19,074 nt of DNA from Sphingomonadales bacterium (GCA_025360285.1 JANYCM010000194.1:1-19074), one strand, 5' to 3'. Numbered from the stretch's first letter, positions 1-6,885 are shown. Numbers and translations are program-made. The notes: a model not told the origin generated them from the sequence alone.

Positions 1-282
1 GCCGGACCATCGCCGGCACAGATAGAGCAGCAACAGCAGGTGGAAATCGCCATAGCCATGGCTGACAAAGGCAATGGTTCCAAAATCTTCGGGGCGGGTG
101 GCGACGCCCAGATCCTCGGTCAGTTCGCGCACCAGCGCCGCCTCGGGCGTCTCGCCGGCTTCGATCTTGCCGCCCGGAAATTCCCATAGTCCCGCCAGAT
201 TGCTACCAACAGGGCGCTGCGCCACCAGTACACGGCCGGCCGGATCAACCAGCGCGGCGGCCACGACCGTGACGATTTTCAC
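1..282 (-). CDS. MutT-type NUDIX hydrolase (3' end missing)
   Basis: This is the N-terminal 94 residues of a small NUDIX hydrolase; the C-terminus lies beyond the left window edge. MutT-type enzymes hydrolyse oxidised nucleotides such as 8-oxo-dGTP in the cytoplasm and so prevent mutations. The NUDIX box (pattern GX5EX7REUXEEXGU) is visible at residues 38-60, preceded by LWEFPGG at 32-38. The second Glu of the EE pair is Asp here (residue 57). An N-terminal hydrophobic strand (VKIVTVVAAALVD) and AQRP at 21-24 fit the MutT family. The start is a GTG three bases after the accA stop codon; accA and this gene are in the same frame with the TAA between them, so no start further upstream is possible. 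It is probably co-transcribed with accA. The substrate cannot be fixed from half a protein, and other small-molecule NUDIX enzymes remain possible. Confidence 0.88.
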   Translation of the reverse strand, partial: MKIVTVVAAALVDPAGRVLVAQRPVGSNLAGLWEFPGGKIEAGETPEAALVRELTEDLGVATRPEDFGTIAFVSHGYGDFHLLLLLYLCRRWSG

Positions 283-285
283 GAG

Positions 286-1239
286 TTAAAGCAGCCGCCC
301 CATTTCAACGAATTTGTTGCGGCGGGCGCGGCGCAGCGCGGCAGGCTCCATCGCCAGCAGCGGCCGCAATTCAGCGGCGATCGCCATGGTCAACGAGGCA
401 ATCGCCCCGGCCGGGTCGCGATGCGCCCCGCCCAGCGGTTCGGTAACGATCGTGTCGATGACGCCGAGTTTCTTCAGATCGGCCGCCGTCACCCGCATCG
501 CTTCAGCGGCTTCGGGCGCATGGCTGTTGGCCTTGTCGGCGGTGCGCCACAGGATGGAGGCACAGCCTTCAGGCGAAATCACCGCATAAACCGCGTGTTC
601 GAACATGATCACCCGGTCCGCTGCCGCCAGCGCGACGGCACCGCCCGACCCGCCTTCGCCGGTGATCGCGGCGATGACCGGCACGGGCGCCGCCAGGCAA
701 GCCTCGGTCGCCCGCGCAATCGCTTCGGCCTGGCCACGTTCTTCGGCATCCAGGCCGGGAAAGGCCCCGGCGGTATCAACGAGCGTCACCACCGGCACGT
801 TGAAGCGCCCGGCGAGTTCGATCAGACGGACGGCCTTGCGATAGCCTTCGGGGCGGCCCATGCCGAAGTTGTGCTTGACTCGCGTGGCGGTATCATTGCC
901 CTTTTCATGGCCGATCACCATAACCGGCGTGCCTTCACCGCGCAGCCGGCCAAGGCCGCCGACGATGGCGAAATCTTCGCCAAAGGCGCGGTCGCCGGCG
1001 AGCGGCGTGAAATCTTCGACCAGCGCCTTGACCATATCGGCGAAATGCGGCCGGTTCGGGTGGCGGGCGACCTGGGTTTTCTGCCAGGGCGACAGCCGGG
1101 CATAGGTTTCGGCCAGCAGGCGGCGCGCCGCACCTTCGGCATGTTTGGCGCCGGCTTCATCGCCGGCAGCGCGATAATCGGCGGCGCGGCCCTGGATGGT
1201 GGCCACGGGCTTTTCGAAGTCGAGATAGGAGATTGTCAC
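286..1239 (-). CDS. accA: acetyl-CoA carboxylase carboxyltransferase subunit alpha
   Basis: The 317-residue product is the alpha subunit of the acetyl-CoA carboxylase carboxyltransferase. With AccD it moves the carboxyl group from carboxybiotin on AccB to acetyl-CoA, giving malonyl-CoA for fatty-acid synthesis in the cytoplasm. Family hallmarks are the N-terminal LDFEKP, HEKGNDTATR at about 111-120, NFGMGRPEGYRKA, DTAGAFPG at 155-162, GEGGSGGA at 194-201 (oxyanion-hole glycines) and SPEGCASILWR at 222-232. Its length is normal for the family. The start is GTG at 1239, chosen because the conserved N-terminus MTISYLDFEKP begins there; no strong Shine-Dalgarno sequence precedes it. Only 33 bases separate it from the upstream glycosyltransferase-like gene, and three bases from the NUDIX gene downstream, so an operon is likely. 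accD is not in the window. Confidence 0.97.
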   Translation of the reverse strand: MTISYLDFEKPVATIQGRAADYRAAGDEAGAKHAEGAARRLLAETYARLSPWQKTQVARHPNRPHFADMVKALVEDFTPLAGDRAFGEDFAIVGGLGRLRGEGTPVMVIGHEKGNDTATRVKHNFGMGRPEGYRKAVRLIELAGRFNVPVVTLVDTAGAFPGLDAEERGQAEAIARATEACLAAPVPVIAAITGEGGSGGAVALAAADRVIMFEHAVYAVISPEGCASILWRTADKANSHAPEAAEAMRVTAADLKKLGVIDTIVTEPLGGAHRDPAGAIASLTMAIAAELRPLLAMEPAALRRARRNKFVEMGRLL

Positions 1240-1272
1240 GGGGGCTTTGCCTAAAGTGCTGGCGGGGCTTGG

Positions 1273-2445
1273 TCAATGAAGTCGAAGCGCCTGGGCGATG
1301 TCGGCGGCGAGGCGGGTTGTGGCGGCGGCGGGGTCATAACCGGGGCGGGCGGCGGCGCGGCTGGCAGTGTGTTCGGCGGCGGCGGGGTTGGCGAGGGCAT
1401 CGAGGCCGGCGGCGAGGCTGGCTTCGTCCCAGCCCGTCACCAGCCGGGCCAGGCCGCGCGCCGCCAGGGCTTCGGCATTGGCGAGCGATTCCTGCGTATC
1501 GGGCAGCAGCAATTGCGGCCGGCCGGCGCGCAGGGCATCGAGGCACAGGCCATGGCCTCCGCGCCCGATTATGACATCAACGCCGGCCAAAGTCGTCATT
1601 ATATCAACGGGTTCCACCTCATGACGGATCGCCGGGCCCAAGGCAAAATCCGGCTGCCGCGCCGAAACCCACAGCACCGGCCAGCCGCGCCGGCCCAGCA
1701 CCGCCGCCAGCGCCTTCGCCGCCGGGCGGTCGAAATCGAGATAGACGAACAGCTTCGGCCCCTCCCCCGCCGGCCAGTCCGGCACCGCCGTTGCGGCGAT
1801 TCCGGTCAGCGGCCCATAGCCCGAATCGCCCCCTCCGACCGCCGGTTCCAGCTCTGGCCAGCTCGTCAGAAAACGCGGCGCGGTGGCCAGGAGGTCGGCC
1901 ACCCCGGCCAGCATCGGCGCGCCGAAATGCCGGCAGACGCCGCGGATCACCCGGTCAATCACGGTATCGGGGTGGGGCGCGGCGGGGCTTTTCGGGTGTT
2001 CGGCCCGGTCAAACCGGGGCATCGGACGGGAAATTTCGGGGCAGGTGAAGGGGGATCCGAGGCGAATCGCCGGCAAACCTCCTACATGCGCCGCCAGCAA
2101 GGCCCCCGGCGCGTGATCGCCATACAAGCCAGCCGGCTGCACCAGGCCGATGATCGCCAGCCAGGCCCGCACGATTTCGATCAGCCCCTCATCATCGCCA
2201 AACCCGGCATCGGCGATCACCTCGCCATAACTGCGCCGCAACCCCGCCAGCCGCGGCCCCAGCCACAAAGGCGCCGGCACGACGCCGGCAAACGGCCGGT
2301 CGGGCAGTTGCGCCGGCACCGTCACATCGCGCGCCGCCAGCCAGCTTTCATGGCCCAGCGCCGCCAGCCCGCGCGCCGCCGGCGCCAGGCTGGCCAGATG
2401 CCCGCGCCCCAGCCCCAGTTCCCACGCCGCCAGCAGCCGCGCCAT
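1273..2445 (-). CDS. GT-B type glycosyltransferase-like protein (UGT/MurG-like)
   Basis: This 390-residue protein looks like a GT-B fold glycosyltransferase of the broad UDP-glucuronosyl/YjiC-like group (COG1819 type). The N-terminal strand is followed by a Gly-rich loop (GLGRGH, residues 11-16, inside WELGLGRGHLASL), as in UGTs that bind the acceptor there. The C-terminal half has a VDIMTTLAGVDVIIGRGGHG stretch (residues 280-299) followed by CLDAL and GRPQLLLPD, which matches the nucleotide-sugar-binding part of UGTs where HGG normally sits. No signal peptide or membrane segment is evident. Donor and acceptor cannot be deduced. The ATG at 2445 overlaps the trmB TGA by one base (TGATG); a GTG at 2448 is an alternative. 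This argues for translational coupling with trmB. A role tied to accA or trmB is not implied by sequence, and the gene may simply be an operon passenger. Confidence 0.75.
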   Translation of the reverse strand: MARLLAAWELGLGRGHLASLAPAARGLAALGHESWLAARDVTVPAQLPDRPFAGVVPAPLWLGPRLAGLRRSYGEVIADAGFGDDEGLIEIVRAWLAIIGLVQPAGLYGDHAPGALLAAHVGGLPAIRLGSPFTCPEISRPMPRFDRAEHPKSPAAPHPDTVIDRVIRGVCRHFGAPMLAGVADLLATAPRFLTSWPELEPAVGGGDSGYGPLTGIAATAVPDWPAGEGPKLFVYLDFDRPAAKALAAVLGRRGWPVLWVSARQPDFALGPAIRHEVEPVDIMTTLAGVDVIIGRGGHGLCLDALRAGRPQLLLPDTQESLANAEALAARGLARLVTGWDEASLAAGLDALANPAAAEHTASRAAARPGYDPAAATTRLAADIAQALRLH

Positions 2446-3128
2446 CACACCCGCCGATAACGGAAATACCAGACTTCATGGCCTTGGGCCCGCGCCTTGG
2501 CCTCGTACCGCGTTGGCGGCCAGTCATCGGAGCGCACCTGCCAATCGCCCGGGCCTGTCGCCAGCCAGTCAAAATCCCGCCGCTGGCCCATCTGCATCAG
2601 CGCCCAGCGGCAATAGACCGGATGATCGGTGCCGATGCGCAGCTCTCCCCCCGGCTTCAGCGCCCGCGCCACCAGATCGAGCGGGCCGGGATTGACGAAG
2701 CGCCGCTTGGCATGGCGCGCCTTGGGCCAGGGGTCGGGATGCAGCAGGAACAGCCGGTCGAGACTCGCCGGCGGCAAGCGGTCCAGAATGTCCAGCGCAT
2801 CGCCATTGTGCAGCCGCACATTGGTCAGGCCGCGCGCCTCGATATCGATCAGCGCGCCGACCACGCCGTCCAGAAACGGCTCGGCGCCAATGATGCCGAC
2901 GCCCGGATTCGCCGCCGCCTGCGCCGCCATATGCTCACCGCGGCCGAAACCGATTTCCAGCCACAGCGGCCGGTCATCCCCGAACAGGCCGGCCGCCGTC
3001 ACCGCGCCGCCCGCCGGCACGCTGAGCGCCGGCAGCATGGTTTCGACCAGCGCCGCCTGGCCTACCCGTAATTTGTGACCGGTGCGGCGGCCGTAAAGCC
3101 GGCGTATGGAGGCGGGATCGGATGTCAT
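2445..3128 (-). CDS. trmB: tRNA (guanine(46)-N7)-methyltransferase
   Basis: TrmB methylates N7 of guanine 46 in the variable loop of many tRNAs using S-adenosylmethionine. The 227-residue product is of normal length. The SAM-binding motif LEIGFGRGEH is at residues 57-66, an acidic ribose-binding region (GAEPF) at 81-85, and the TrmB signature PDPWPKARHAKRR at 131-143, followed by the LKPGGELRIGTDH strand near the C-terminus. The start was set at ATG 3128, giving MTSDPASIRRLYGRRTG, because this is the conserved TrmB N-terminus; the open frame runs further upstream but without family resemblance. A purine-rich AAGGCGGCGGG sequence precedes the ATG. The gene heads the minus-strand run trmB > glycosyltransferase-like > accA > NUDIX. 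In many alphaproteobacteria metK lies directly upstream; here it is 2.4 kb away on the far side of a plus-strand block. Confidence 0.96.
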   Translation of the reverse strand: MTSDPASIRRLYGRRTGHKLRVGQAALVETMLPALSVPAGGAVTAAGLFGDDRPLWLEIGFGRGEHMAAQAAANPGVGIIGAEPFLDGVVGALIDIEARGLTNVRLHNGDALDILDRLPPASLDRLFLLHPDPWPKARHAKRRFVNPGPLDLVARALKPGGELRIGTDHPVYCRWALMQMGQRRDFDWLATGPGDWQVRSDDWPPTRYEAKARAQGHEVWYFRYRRV

Positions 3129-3240
3129 CACCCGCCGCCTTGCCGCACGCCGCGGCATTTGGAAAGCGGGGGGCGTGATCCCGAAGAGCGCCGGCAACCG
3201 ACCGGCGGGCCAGACCATCACAACCGCCGGGGAGACAGAT
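3129..3240. promoter_or_regulatory. divergent intergenic region between trmB and the monooxygenase gene
   Basis: These 112 bases separate two divergent starts, so promoters for both trmB (minus) and the monooxygenase (plus) are expected here. The only clear signal is a purine-rich GGGGAGACAGAT directly before the GTG at 3241, a good ribosome-binding site. I see a GC-rich dyad (CGCCGG, 7-base spacer, CCGGCG at about 3189-3207) but no convincing -35/-10 pair. That promoters lie here is inferred from gene orientation only. Confidence 0.35.
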
Positions 3241-4758
3241 GTGACTGCCACGATCGAATCACCCACCGCCACCCCGCATTTCGACGTGCTCGTCGTTGGC
3301 GCCGGCATTTCCGGCATCGGTGCCGCCTGGCACATGACCCATCAATTGCCCGGCACCAGCTTTGTCGTGCTGGAGGCGGAGGGCAGCTTCGGCGGCACCT
3401 GGCTGACGCACAGCTTCCCCGGCATCCGGTCCGACAGTGATCTTTACACCTTCGGCTATCGCTTCAAGCCCTGGGTGGGCCCGCCGATCGCCACCGCGGC
3501 CGAAATCCAGGCCTATCTGGGCGCCGTGATCGACGAGAATGATCTCGCCCGCCACATCCGCTATGGGCACCGCATCACCGATGCCCGCTGGTCAAGCGCC
3601 GAGCAGTTATGGACGATCACCGCCGTGCGCACCGATAGCGGCGAAGCCCTGCACTTCACCGCCAATTTCCTGTGGATGTGCCAGGGCTATTACCGCCACC
3701 GCCAGGGCTATACGCCGGATTGGCCGGGCATGGCGGACTTCACGGGGCCAATCGTCCATACCGAAGAATGGCCCGATGATCTGGATTATGCCGGCAAGCG
3801 TGTCGTCGTCATCGGATCGGGCGCCACCGCCGCCACGGTGGTGCCGGCGATGGCGGGCACGGCGGCACATGTGACGATGCTGCAACGCTCCCCCACCTAT
3901 TTCATCCCCGGCAGCAATTCGGTCGAACTGGCCGATACGTTGCGGCTGTTGCAGGTCGATGAAAATTGGATTCACGAAATCGTCCGCCGCCAGCGCAATT
4001 TCGAAGGCGCCGAGATCACCCGGCGCTGCTTTGCCGAACCCGATGCGGTGCGCGCCGAATTGCTGGAAGGCGTCCGCGCCCTGCTGCCGCCGGATTATGA
4101 CATGCGGCACTTCACGCCGACCTATCTGCCGTGGCGGCAACGCATCGCCTTTGTGCCCGATGGTGATCTGTTCGCCGGGATCAGCGCCGGCAAGGCCAGC
4201 GTCGTCACCGATGATATCGAACGCTTCACGCCTGGCGGCATCGCGCTGAAATCCGGCGACACGCTGGCCGCCGACATCATCGTCACCGCCACCGGCTTCA
4301 ACCTGTCACCACTCGGTGACATCGCCTTCAGCATCGATGGCGAACCGCTGGATTTCGCCAGCAGCGTCACCTGGCGCGGCATGATGTTCACCGGCGTTCC
4401 CAACATGATCTGGGTGTTCGGCTATTTCCGCGCCAGTTGGACCCTGCGCGCCGATCTGATCGGCGATTTCGTCTGCCGGTTGCTCACCCACATGGCCGCC
4501 AAGGGCGCCACCGTCGTCGAACCGGCGCTGCGGCCCGAAGATGAACAACGCGAACGCCTGCCGTGGATTGCGCCCGAAAACATGAATTCCGGCTATCTGC
4601 AGCGCGGCATGCACCTGCTGCCCCGCCGCCTCGACGCGCCCGAATGGCAGCACAGCCAGGATTATTGGGCGGAAAAGGACGCGTTTCCGAAGATCGACCT
4701 GGAGGATGGCACGTTGCGCTATGCCGGGCCGACGCAGCGGGCGGTAGCGGCGGAATAG
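3241..4758 (+). CDS. EthA-type flavin-containing / Baeyer-Villiger monooxygenase
   Basis: This 505-residue enzyme belongs to the NAD(P)H- and FAD-dependent class B monooxygenases. These insert one oxygen atom next to a ketone (Baeyer-Villiger) or oxidise S or N atoms. The FAD-binding Rossmann motif GAGISG is at residues 20-25, FGGTW at 50-54 and FPGIRSDSDLYT at about 59-70, closely recalling mycobacterial EthA. The Baeyer-Villiger fingerprint FxGxxxHTxxWP is complete at 167-178. A second Rossmann motif for NADPH (GSGATA) is at 192-197, and an ATGF motif lies in the C-terminal half. The GTG at 3241 was chosen because GGGGAG lies a few bases upstream and family homology starts soon after; an earlier ATG at 3106 would overlap trmB. 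No signal peptide is seen. No TetR-type (EthR-like) regulator or catabolic gene is adjacent. The substrate is unknown. Confidence 0.93.
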   Translation: MTATIESPTATPHFDVLVVGAGISGIGAAWHMTHQLPGTSFVVLEAEGSFGGTWLTHSFPGIRSDSDLYTFGYRFKPWVGPPIATAAEIQAYLGAVIDENDLARHIRYGHRITDARWSSAEQLWTITAVRTDSGEALHFTANFLWMCQGYYRHRQGYTPDWPGMADFTGPIVHTEEWPDDLDYAGKRVVVIGSGATAATVVPAMAGTAAHVTMLQRSPTYFIPGSNSVELADTLRLLQVDENWIHEIVRRQRNFEGAEITRRCFAEPDAVRAELLEGVRALLPPDYDMRHFTPTYLPWRQRIAFVPDGDLFAGISAGKASVVTDDIERFTPGGIALKSGDTLAADIIVTATGFNLSPLGDIAFSIDGEPLDFASSVTWRGMMFTGVPNMIWVFGYFRASWTLRADLIGDFVCRLLTHMAAKGATVVEPALRPEDEQRERLPWIAPENMNSGYLQRGMHLLPRRLDAPEWQHSQDYWAEKDAFPKIDLEDGTLRYAGPTQRAVAAE

Positions 4759-4888
4759 GAGGTCAGGGATAATATCCTTCGCATGATCCGACTTCACAGG
4801 CAACGTTTGCCCTGACGGCGCTTGACAGGCAGAATGCGTGCGGGGTTCCCCTCGAGGATGATAAACCGATTTCGCTGGCTGAAACCGT

Positions 4889-5326
4889 TTGAACTTGAAT
4901 ACTGCAAAACGTCATCACTTGCTGAGGCCCAAGCGAAAGTCCTTTCGCGTCGGCCCCCTCGAGGTGGATCGGATCAACCGCGTCCTCGGCACGGAACTTG
5001 AAGCCGCCGATGTGTGGGTCAGCAAGGCGTGCCATGCCCATATCGCCGAGGACCATCCCGACGCTTACCCGCTCATAATGGCCAATATAATTGATATTGT
5101 TCGTGAACCGACATGGGTCGGCCAAGACCCGAAACACGGGAATAATTTCTATCTTGTGCGGCGTATTGCTGTCGGGCCGGATCAGACAGAGATGGTGCTG
5201 GTTGCCATTGGGTTTGAACTGAGCCCGCACGGAACCTACAGCGTTCGCACCGGCTATTTGATAAGCGAGGAGGATGTTACCAAACGGCGCTTGCGGGGTT
5301 CGCTGCACAATTTGCGAACTACATAA
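4889..5326 (+). CDS. small hypothetical protein, PBECR-like nuclease domain candidate
   Basis: The 145-residue product resembles, by its pattern of residues, the phage-associated Barnase/EndoU/colicin E5-D/RelE-like nuclease (PBECR) domains. These are small RNase-fold toxins often found in phage MuF proteins and polymorphic toxin systems. What I see: a basic N-terminus, then FRVGPLEVDRINRVLG at 19-34, a strand and His-rich helix VWVSKACHAHIAEDHPDAY (42-60), an IIDIVREP turn (67-74), strand-rich central part, and VRTGYLISEEDVTKRRLRG (119-137). His49, His51, His56 and the Thr-Gly-Tyr near 121-123 are candidate active-site residues. There is no ATG before residue 64; TTG at 4889 is the first usable start after an in-frame stop at 4880, and it lacks a clear ribosome-binding site. 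A 5' truncation or frameshift is therefore possible, since an ATG-initiated frame at 4858 runs beside it. The DNA is visibly AT-richer than its neighbours. The family call is by eye only. Confidence 0.55.
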   Translation: MNLNTAKRHHLLRPKRKSFRVGPLEVDRINRVLGTELEAADVWVSKACHAHIAEDHPDAYPLIMANIIDIVREPTWVGQDPKHGNNFYLVRRIAVGPDQTEMVLVAIGFELSPHGTYSVRTGYLISEEDVTKRRLRGSLHNLRTT

Positions 5327-5489
5327 AGTTTGGGGAGCCGGTTAGGGCTCCCCAAAAGGCGACGATATTGAGCGCGGTGCCAAACGCGATCTCTCGGCTC
5401 AAGGCCTCTACTCCGGTTGCCCGAAGTGTATGGGGTGGCGGTTCCCACCTCTCAAATCGTCTGTTTTGCGTATGATACAAATTGACCAT
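5319..5489 (-). CDS. doubtful small hypothetical protein (56 aa)
   Basis: This is a possible short gene on the minus strand, convergent with the PBECR-like gene and overlapping its last eight bases. From ATG 5489 it would give a 56-residue protein with a polar first half (NLYHTQNRRFERWEPPP) and a hydrophobic second half (ALNIVAFWGALTG). A TTG at 5507 would add six residues. Against it: the 3' part reads straight through the perfect hairpin at 5329-5356, no strong Shine-Dalgarno is present, and I recognise no family. In its favour: the protein sequence does not look like GC-driven noise, and its position directly beside a candidate toxin gene is where a small partner gene might be. Function unknown. 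Confidence 0.22.
   Translation of the reverse strand: MVNLYHTQNRRFERWEPPPHTLRATGVEALSREIAFGTALNIVAFWGALTGSPNFM
5329..5356. terminator. perfect 11-bp hairpin just after the PBECR-like gene
   Basis: TTTGGGGAGCC, a six-base loop (GGTTAG) and GGCTCCCCAAA form a perfect stem, starting three bases after the TAA stop of the PBECR-like gene. The placement fits a transcription end or mRNA 3' stabilising structure. It lacks a downstream T-tract on either strand (the T run is on the 5' arm and the A run on the 3' arm), so it is not a textbook intrinsic terminator and might instead be a repeat element. Confidence 0.45.
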
Positions 5490-5497
5490 TTCGTCAA
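5482..5497. promoter_or_regulatory. TTGAC-N6-GTCAA dyad, possible operator
   Basis: A perfect 5-bp inverted repeat with a six-base spacer (TTGAC CATTTC GTCAA) lies in the gap between metK and the PBECR-like gene, over the start of the doubtful small minus-strand ORF. Just outside it, AATTGACC and GGATCAATT form a second, overlapping imperfect dyad. Such nested AT-rich dyads in GC-rich DNA are typical of repressor sites, but no regulator gene is nearby and the promoter it might control is unclear. Confidence 0.25.
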
Positions 5498-5546
5498 CGT
5501 GGATCAATTCGCCCGTCCTGCGTACGCTGTTACGGCTTTGTAGGAC

Positions 5547-5574
5547 AGGCTTTCACCGATAGCGGCAAAAGCCT
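5547..5574 (-). terminator. hairpin at the 3' end of metK
   Basis: On the plus strand the sequence reads AGGCTTT, CA, CCG, ATAG, CGG, CA, AAAGCCT. This is a 7-bp outer stem and a 3-bp inner stem separated by a 2x2 internal loop. It begins inside the metK TAG stop codon and extends downstream of metK, as expected for a transcript end. No T-tract follows in the metK direction, so intrinsic termination is uncertain. Confidence 0.45.
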
Positions 5575-6838
5575 ATGCTACAGCCGCCTTCAGCGCCTCT
5601 ACCAGATCGGTCTTTTCCCAGGAAAAGCCACCCTCATCATCGGGTTGGCGGCCGAAATGGCCATAGGCCGCGCTGCGCTGATAAATCGGCTTGTTGAGGC
5701 CCAGATGGGTGCGGATGCCGCGCAGGGTCAGGCGGACGAGTTGCGGGAGCACCGTCTCCAGCACGCTTTCGGCCACGCTGCCGGTGCCATGCAGATCGAC
5801 ATAGACGCTCAGGGGTTCGGCGACGCCGATGGCATAGCTCAGCTGAATGGTGCAACGGCGCGCGAGGCCGGCGGCGACGACATTTTTCGCCAGATAGCGG
5901 GTGATATAGGCGGCCGAGCGATCGACCTTGGTCGGGTCCTTGCCGCTGAAGGCGCCGCCGCCATGGGGCGAGGCACCGCCATAGGTATCGACGATGATCT
6001 TGCGGCCCGTTACGCCGGCATCGCCATCCGGCCCGCCGATTTCGAAGCGCCCGGTCGGGTTGACGTGGATCACCGTGGCATCGGTGACGAAGCCCGGCGG
6101 CAGGATGTCATGGAACACGCCGATGACATAATCGCGCAGCACAGCATATTTTTCCGGATCGCCGGCGCCATCATGCCAGTAATAATCCGGCGCATGCTGG
6201 GTGGACACGACCAGCGCCGTCGCGCGCACCGGCATTTCATTTTCATAGGCCAAAGTCACCTGGCTCTTGGCGTCGGGCTCCAGGAACGGCGCGGTGCCGG
6301 CATGGCGATCGGCGGCCATGCGTTCGAGGATCTTGTGCGAATAATAGAGCGTCGCCGGCATCAGGTCGGGGGTTTCATCGGTGGCATAGCCGAACATGAT
6401 GCCCTGGTCGCCGGCGCCTTCGTCCTTGTTGCCGCTGGCATCGACACCCTGGGCGATCTGCGATGATTGCGGGTGGAGATGATTTTCGAAATGCAGGTTC
6501 TGCCAGTGAAAACCCTCCTGCTCATAACCGATGCGGCGGACGGTTTCGCGCACGACGGTCTGGATTTCCTCCCGCGCGCCGGGGGCCCAATTGCCGTCCC
6601 TGTCGATCATGCCAAGCCCGCGGACTTCGCCGGCCAGCACGACAAGTTGCGTGGTGGTGAGGGTTTCACAGGCAACGCGTGCCTCGGGGTCCTTCGACAG
6701 GAACAGATCGACGACTGCATCCGAAATCTGGTCGGCGACCTTGTCGGGATGGCCCTCGGAGACCGATTCGCTGGTAAAAAGAAAGGAGGATCGCGCCAGG
6801 GGGGTCCTGTCCGTCGCAAGAAATGCCGGCGCGCACAT
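5573..6838 (-). CDS. metK: S-adenosylmethionine synthetase
   Basis: MetK makes S-adenosylmethionine from methionine and ATP, releasing phosphate and diphosphate; SAM is the methyl donor used, for example, by TrmB in this window. Diagnostic motifs are FTSESVSEGHPDK (residues 21-33, with the active-site His30), the GAGDQG signature at 141-146, GGGAFSGKDPTK at 293-304 and the DTYGG region before it. From the ATG at 6838 the protein has 421 residues, with about 14 extra residues (CAPAFLATDRTPLA) before the usual RSSFLFTSES start. No good Shine-Dalgarno is visible before that ATG, and the open frame continues a further 14 codons to a TTG, so the true start is not certain. lnt lies 88 bases upstream on the same strand. 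A hairpin overlaps the stop codon. Confidence 0.97.
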   Translation of the reverse strand: MCAPAFLATDRTPLARSSFLFTSESVSEGHPDKVADQISDAVVDLFLSKDPEARVACETLTTTQLVVLAGEVRGLGMIDRDGNWAPGAREEIQTVVRETVRRIGYEQEGFHWQNLHFENHLHPQSSQIAQGVDASGNKDEGAGDQGIMFGYATDETPDLMPATLYYSHKILERMAADRHAGTAPFLEPDAKSQVTLAYENEMPVRATALVVSTQHAPDYYWHDGAGDPEKYAVLRDYVIGVFHDILPPGFVTDATVIHVNPTGRFEIGGPDGDAGVTGRKIIVDTYGGASPHGGGAFSGKDPTKVDRSAAYITRYLAKNVVAAGLARRCTIQLSYAIGVAEPLSVYVDLHGTGSVAESVLETVLPQLVRLTLRGIRTHLGLNKPIYQRSAAYGHFGRQPDDEGGFSWEKTDLVEALKAAVA

Positions 6839-6885
6839 GCCGGTAGGCTGGCGTCTAAGCGGCGGTGCGGCCCGGCGCAAGGGGC

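Noticed and set aside
2445..3335. Longer trmB reading from an upstream start at 3335
   Set aside because: The added residues do not look like TrmB and would overlap the monooxygenase N-terminus on the opposite strand; the conserved start is at 3128.
4757..4791. Strong AGGAGGT sequence right after the monooxygenase stop
   Set aside because: The next ATG is too far (about 19 bases) and opens only a ten-codon frame (MIRLHRQRLP), so I do not call a gene.
4797..4814. Small bulged hairpin (CAGGCAA-CGT-TTGCCCTG) downstream of the monooxygenase gene
   Set aside because: Only seven pairs with a bulge and no T-tract; it could occur by chance in GC-rich DNA.
4763..5308. 181-codon minus-strand frame opposite the PBECR-like gene
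   Set aside because: Its translation shows no recognisable motif, whereas the plus-strand frame has a coherent domain-like pattern and a hairpin just after its stop. Because the DNA here is not GC-extreme, the choice is less certain than for the other shadows.
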